A DNA stretch of 64,000 bases, taken from the NCBI GenBank assembly GCA_026874595.1, contig CM049322.1, positions 6,683,900-6,747,899 on the forward strand, read 5' to 3'. Both the position numbers and the translations under genes were made by a program. This stretch comes from Sipunculus nudus (lineage: Eukaryota > Annelida > Sipuncula > Golfingiida > Sipunculidae). The stretch's first letter is position 1, and every line of letters starts with the position of its first letter. The notes beneath the pieces were generated by a model, which did not search any database, was not told the DNA's origin, and saw nothing but the letters and a program-made list of their open reading frames with translations. Below are positions 59,674 to 64,000 of the stretch, piece by piece.

Positions 59674-61374
59674 GTGTGTGTATATATCGTATTGTTTACA
59701 CTTGATGCCTATAATGTTTTGGGGCGGATTAAATTTATCTATCAGACATAAATCAAGCATATTTTGAAGCAGTGTACAGGGTCCACCTGTTACATAATAG
59801 TCTACGTTCTGGTTGATTTGTAAACGACAGCTATATTTTTCAGTTTCTGGATACCTGACTAAAACCGTAAACCGAGAGAAGAATTGTGTTTATTTGGATT
59901 TTGAAGATTATAAACTTAAACCAGAAGTGTGTGAGGGCCTGCTTGGAGTGATCTGCCAAAAAGAAGGTATCAGGTGCTTTCGCTCATAATTTGCAAGGGA
60001 TTGCATATGTTAGACTCTGTTTAGACAAAATATAAATTACTCTTTGCTTGCTTGTATATTAGCATTACCTTGTAATCAAAATCTTACCTATAGTGACTTA
60101 AATAATACATCCTTTATAAAGCAGACACAAATGTCAAATAAGTTTTTTGTAATGTAATCAAATGAAATAATATAACTAACTTACTATGCAAGTTTTCTGT
60201 ATGAAATTTGAAAAAAATCCTATTATTGAATATGAATAACAACTTAAATCTAAATCATTATCAGATTGTGTATCGTGCTCTGGACTAGACGACTTAGACA
60301 AATGCGGCCAAGTTGACAAATCCTGTTACATAAGGCATGAAATTCCTGTGATCTGGGAAACTGCTAAACAATATTGCGTTGAGAGGGGGATGACTTTGGC
60401 AGTATTTCAAGACACAGTTATTGAGCAAGTCGCTGACACATTACGCTCAGCAGCTCAAAGAGGATTCAGATACTACTCTAAATACTGGATTGGCCTTCGC
60501 AGGGTTCAATGGCTAGACCCCCAAGACCCAGGTATGATATGAATATTAAAAGCAGCAAGTGTTATTTGGTCACTCTGATATTGTGTACTCCTTTTATCAG
60601 AATAGTATATTCGAAAGTTATAATAAATAGTGGGCTATGAGGCAAAGGAGAAACACTTCCATAGGGGGTAAAGTAAAATGCCAAAAGTCTCAAATGATCT
60701 GGAACTATCAACATTTGTCACATTTTGTCTGATGTCCTTATAATATTTACAATATGTAAACAAATATGTTGATTCGCTTGCCCATCATCCAAGCAAGGTA
60801 CAATTAAACTACAGGACCGCAAGTGAAGATATGACGGTATGGCAGTCACATCGTCGGTGCTATCGTGAATGCTTTTCTTATATTTTTGTGCAACGTATAA
60901 TCGCTAACAATGACGTCATAATGATGGTACAAACACGTATGAAACTATTAAATGATCAATAAATAAAACAATAACGTTCTTTTAATAAAATCTTGACGCA
61001 ACTTTGTGCAAACACTTTATGTTATTTTTCACGAAGCTTCCGATAAAAGAAAACTAAAGAAAAACGCGAGTGAGATTATGATGAAGGAAACAAACTCGTA
61101 CCGTGGTCTTGACAAAATGTTCGAGACTTGGTAGCTGCAACTTTTCTTATCAGCCGTTATGTGTTTTTACGGTATCCCGGCATCTAAAGCTCCCACCCCA
61201 AAGCTGCAGCTCCACTTCTCGTAAATTATACAGTCGACCAGGCTTATCCTGTACACAATGATAAAAACTTAAATCTCAGTGTACATACGAGACTGGGTGG
61301 AGATATGGCGGGATTTTGATTTGTGAGTGCTTTCTGGTTATTTCTATTATTGTTGTTGACACGATATCTAATTG

Positions 61375-61461
<87 letters not shown>

Positions 61462-62223
61462 ATGTATATCGTATCGTTGTGTTATATGTAATATTTGTCC
61501 ATACGCAGATTTTCGAAATATGTCGGGCATCCCATGGGATCTTCGGGAGCCCTCTTTAGTAGGGAAATGCTCAGTCTTCAGCCTGAAGGGAGAAAGCTTG
61601 TTCATGAGAGCAGCGAACTGTTCAACCAAGCATCCAACCATCTGCGAGAAACTTCAGAGTAATTAAGTTTTTTTTTAAATATGTAATTGAAACCAGATCA
61701 ATTTACGCAGCGTTTGGATTTAACGGAAAAAAATACCTGGTATTTCATGCTTACTCATTAATGTTATATATTATTTCTAGGTGAAATAATGGCAAAAACC
61801 ACTGAGAGAATAAAGATTGTGAATGAAGCTACTACATGGTACATGAAAGCAAATACAAGAAATGGTATGAAAATTTTTAGTTGTATGATATATACAAATA
61901 TATGATATTAGCACATCACCTGTGCTGGTTTCTTGGTATAAGGTGAAACGAATATATGTGTTTAACTGATATTAGATTTGCATGAAATTTGAATGCATGT
62001 AATATTTTATTTTCTGCAAGAAGTCTTTCGTCTTGTGTCTCTGCAAATAGAACCTTTGATGAGGCTTAAAGCATTTAACTCTCTATGCAAAAGGAATATA
62101 TTGAGAACCCTTGAACAATATGATTATATTTTCGGCTTTGCTTCTTGTGTTTACACTGGTGTAAAGTTTACATTTCGTAAACTAAATAGTGCATCGTTGC
62201 TGTCACAAAACAAAATTGGATGA
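55188..62223 (+). CDS. Four-CTLD lectin-like gene, 11 exons predicted
   Basis: Exons: 55,188-55,251 (signal peptide MERFIIGLLSHVYIMTYGTA); CTLD 1 55,381-55,587 and 55,846-55,959; CTLD 2 58,401-58,670 and 58,896-59,045; CTLD 3 59,409-59,618 and 59,844-59,966; CTLD 4 60,265-60,531 and 61,509-61,658; stalk-like 61,781-61,864; possible last exon 62,021-62,223. All introns are phase 1 and all internal exons multiples of three. CTLDs 2 and 4 are type 2 (YWIGLRREDW, YWIGLRRVQW, CYIRHEIPVIWETAKQYC, LAVF); CTLDs 1 and 3 are type 1 (WTGLRRTVFQGFTWMDC, TWLGEFIWLNC), the same order as in the 10,253-13,374 receptor but doubled. Exon 61,781-61,864 (MAKTTERIKIVNEAT) resembles that receptor's stalk (MRKVDNGTLGKNEAT). 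No membrane helix was found; exon 62,021-62,223 has none and runs towards retroelement debris. The protein may be secreted, or its membrane exon was displaced or lies beyond the window. Canonical sugar-binding motifs not seen. Confidence 0.7.
55662..55693. repeat. (AAT)n microsatellite
   Basis: AAT/ATA array in the intron between the two halves of CTLD 1. Confidence 0.8.
56014..57275 (-). mobile_element. Pogo/Tigger-like DNA transposon relic
   Basis: Flanked by TA on both sides (56,012-56,013 and 57,276-57,277). The left end is CAGTAGAACGGCTGTATTAC and the right end, read as complement, CAGTAGAACGTCTGCTAACG, both followed by CGGTCAC/CGGCCAC-type text. TIRs beginning CAGTAGAAC and TA target sites fit the pogo branch of Tc1/mariner. 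Further copies of the 'ccgtaatacgg/ccgttat' theme occur near 57,090-57,250. At 1,262 bp it is too short for a full transposase, so it is an internally deleted copy. It sits in the long intron between CTLD 1 and CTLD 2 of the four-CTLD gene, upstream of the (TA)n array at 57,276-57,340. Confidence 0.75.
56375..56575 (-). pseudogene. Pogo-type transposase N-terminal HTH remnant
   Basis: On the minus strand one frame gives LALKEKVDLTRKSDG and, after a frameshift, ETSRQLAEIYGVGRTQV, then a stop, then NILKRKREIMELYEENANAS. This is the psq/CENP-B-type helix-turn-helix opening of pogo-family transposases (L..K..V.......S...LA..YGV..T.V..IL..K..I...YE.NA). The catalytic DDE domain is missing. Confidence 0.7.
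57276..57340. repeat. (TA)n microsatellite
   Basis: TA array starting at the target-site TA of the pogo-like element. Confidence 0.9.
57535..57605 (+). repeat. tRNA-derived SINE head
   Basis: 'cctagtgatagaacagccta' is A-box-like and 'gttagagattcgattcccta' contains a B-box-like core. No flanking pairing was resolved, so a SINE relic rather than a tRNA gene. Confidence 0.45.
57725..57965 (+). repeat. tRNA-derived SINE-like element, second
   Basis: 'gaatctaaggttagagcaca' (A-box-like) and 'tcgtgagttttgaacttagc' (degenerate B-box), then a GC-rich body ending near a C-run at 57,931-57,943 and 'gagccacctgagctgtaa'. The open frame here is incidental. Confidence 0.4.
59145..59188 (+). CDS. Possible alternative terminal exon of the four-CTLD gene
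   Basis: After a good acceptor (ctacttttacag) the frame enters in phase 1 and reads DVGCRFPNKQITSK then TAA. Joined to exon 58,896-59,045 it would end the protein after CTLD 2 and produce a secreted two-CTLD form. It may equally be chance. No poly(A) signal was confirmed, though 'aataaag' occurs at about 59,220. Confidence 0.25.
59622..59671. repeat. (TA)n microsatellite starting in a splice donor
   Basis: The donor of exon 59,409-59,618 (gtatataaatatatata) merges into a TA array ending in (GT)n. Array length therefore borders the splice site directly. Confidence 0.85.
61376..61462. repeat. (TA)n microsatellite, longest in window
   Basis: About 85 bp of nearly perfect TA in the intron upstream of the last CTLD exon (61,509). 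Confidence 0.9.
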
Positions 62224-62449
62224 TAAGACATCATCCACCCTATGGGACAGAGTAACTCAGATGTGCACTGATGATGTTGAAGGTTTTGTTGACAATAGAG
62301 GGCACCTTCTCTGATGTCAAGAGCACATATGAAAATGTCCTTGATTTAAAACAGAAGCTGCGAGATTCCTCAACAAACTCAACCGTACGTCAGATAGGTA
62401 CAGTTATTAATATAACAGGAGTGGCAAGCCTCGACTGCTACAGGTAGGG

Positions 62450-63395
62450 GAAACAGTTTTAGTACTGATTTCTACATATCGTAACAAATTGCTGTCACAA
62501 AGGAAAGGGCTTTTTGTAGTTCTGCGACGCTTCAATGTTTGTGACTACAAAATCAACATGATTGGTAAGTCCAAATCCCTTAATTCTCAACCTCCTATAG
62601 GAGTATGTGGTCAAAGAGAATACTGTTTCTTCAGGGTGTCTTGTCGACACACAAACCGCAATCTGTTTGTTTAACATGCAAGGTACAGCCTGTGAGGTCG
62701 GTGAATCTGTTCCTGACAAAGATGAGGTTGGTAGAGATGATTAAAAAAGCATTATCCCTCTTCCTAGTGTAACCCGAAATCAAGGGCCTGCTGATATCCA
62801 CGTTAGTGACCCCCCTTTCCATCCAACAAACCACATTGCTTCGGGTTTTACTCGATATTTCGATGGTGTGTTCATGGACGTTCCAAAACAAACACACGGC
62901 ATTGAGTTCGATCTCCATCTAACAACAGACCATCCAGTCAGGCCAGAGCCCTATCCTGTTCGTCATGCATTAAGAAATAGTATGAGGAAAGAGGTAAAAG
63001 ACATGTTATCTCTTTGAGTCATAGGGAGATCAAATTCAGCTTTTGCGTCGTCTGTTGTCATGGCCCGCAAAAAAGACGGATCAGTGCGCATCTGCGTGGA
63101 CATCCCTGAGTCGAATTGGGACATTGTTTTCGGTCCCAAACCTGTGCCAAATCCCGATGATTTATATGCAGAATTCCCGAAAAGTTTTTATTCAAACTTG
63201 ACCTGACGAAAGGGTATTGGCAAATTACAATGTCGGAAAAGCCGGAGAAAACTAACGGCTTTTGTCAGACCAGAGGACCAGTACCAATTTGAATTCTTGC
63301 CTCTTAGTCTGGTGATGGTCGGTGCAACTTTTACTCGGATGATGCAAAAATTGTTTTTAAATGTGTCAGGTGTGTGTTGCTTCATTGATGATATG
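62450..63395 (+). pseudogene. Ty3/gypsy-type pol relic (pre-RT and reverse transcriptase)
   Basis: Decayed frames give, in order, HGIEFDLHLTTDHPVRPEPY with a following ALRNSMRKEV (start of reverse transcriptase), VVMARKKDGSVRICVDIPES (the K.DGS.R.C.D block), NPDDLYAEF, GYWQITMSEK, and finally CCFIDDM, equivalent to the YVDD catalytic box. Stops and frame changes interrupt it throughout (for example a stop at about 63,015). The part before about 62,800 is less certain. The relic is cut off at 63,395 by the T-run of an inserted LINE. Confidence 0.75.
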
Positions 63396-64000
63396 TTTTT
63401 TTTTTTTTTTTTTATTGAAAATAAGTCACAAAAGATATACATATAACAGACTTAACAAATGAAGCATGACATAAATCATACAAAACATGACATGAGTACA
63501 GCATACAAGAACATGCATGACAAACAAAACACAAAACCTTATTACATAACTATTTCTCGAGTTATTATAACTGTCATAATACTAAGTCTTTTCATTCAAT
63601 TAACCTTTCTTTTTTTTTTAAGTCTGAATGTAACAGAGCAGATTTGACCATTTCTCATAATGCTGAGGAAGCTTTCCTCTCTTTGTTGCTATAATTTTTT
63701 CTATTGTCCAGACTTCATTAATGAATGACATAAAGCCTTGAAATGTTGGTTTCTTTTTATAACATCTACTATTATATATGTATTTTTTAGTAACTAAAGA
63801 AAGCACATTCATCCAAACATGTTCACTATTGCTAAGTAGTACATTGATATCTGTCAGTTTCAATGTTAATTCCCGAGAGGATTGCTCTTTAAAAAATCTT
63901 TGAATGTCCGACCATAAACTAATGGTGAATGGGCATTCACAAAAAATGTGCATCAATGATTCATCTGTTTCTTTACAAAAGTGCATTTATTTGTATCAAT
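63396..64000 (-). mobile_element. LINE 3' end with poly(A) tail inserted in the gypsy relic
   Basis: The T-run at 63,396-63,413 is the poly(A) tail of a minus-strand element. At 63,986-63,618 one frame of about 122 codons reads HFCKETDESLMHIFCECPF then SLW (the C..C...H...C zinc-binding end of L1/Tx1-like reverse transcriptase proteins). It continues with INVLLSNSEHVWMNVLSLVT, YIYNSRCYKKKPTFQGF and EKIIATKRGK, which is the usual C-terminal order, ending at a stop. The frame is intact within the window, so the insertion is younger than the gypsy relic. The element continues beyond the right edge. Confidence 0.8.

Noticed and set aside
62240-62420. Further 3' exons of the four-CTLD gene (open text with VKSTYENVLDLKQKLRD)
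   Set aside because: No acceptor gives a frame compatible with phase 1, and the region leads directly into gypsy relics; it may be retroelement sequence.

Overview
The window is strongly AT-rich eukaryotic DNA from an animal. It has spliced genes with short GT-AG exons, dense (TA)n and (ATT)n microsatellites, tRNA-derived SINEs, LINE, Penelope-like, Ty3/gypsy and pogo-like transposon remains, and expanded multi-domain C-type-lectin-like receptors. That mix fits a marine invertebrate, probably a lophotrochozoan such as a mollusc. The assignment is inference; no marker gene proves it. Exon models were built by hand from splice signals, reading frame and paralogue comparison, so they are predictions without transcript support.

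Layout. 1-1.6 kb is a degenerate satellite with a repeated palindromic module. 3-17 kb holds a minus-strand cluster of C-type-lectin-like domain (CTLD) genes: an intact two-CTLD type I membrane receptor (10,253-13,374; 411 residues predicted), a second CTLD gene upstream of it (15,242-16,631; own signal peptide, no transmembrane exon found), an orphan half-CTLD exon (17,211-17,330) and a possible orphan membrane/tail exon (7,948-8,194). 17.4-34.8 kb is gene-poor. It is built from repeated, partly inverted units that include decayed Penelope-like element coding sequence with a GIY-YIG endonuclease motif, plus a minisatellite (23.2-24.2 kb). About 34.8-46.15 kb is a diverged second copy of the 6.35-17 kb segment. 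Its receptor copy (39,115-42,054) is a pseudogene with frameshifts, and the second gene's copy is reduced to scraps at 45.3-45.7 kb.

46.9-53.95 kb carries a plus-strand gene of about 21 short exons whose frame stays open throughout (548 residues predicted) and which I do not recognise. Nearly all its introns are phase 0, unlike the strict phase 1 of the lectin genes. 55.2-62.2 kb carries a plus-strand paralogue with four CTLDs in an alternating type 1/type 2 order, which looks like an internal doubling of the two-CTLD module. A pogo-like transposon lies in one intron (56,014-57,275). The window ends in a Ty3/gypsy reverse-transcriptase relic cut by an inserted LINE.

How it fits together. The three lectin loci share exon structure: each CTLD is coded by a long first-half exon and a short second-half exon, all in phase 1-1, so modules can be added, lost or alternatively spliced without frame change. 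The two-CTLD unit has been copied (3-17 to 35-46 kb), doubled internally (55-62 kb) and allowed to decay (39-46 kb). This is birth-and-death evolution as expected of recognition receptors. The canonical sugar-binding motifs look absent, so the ligands are unknown.
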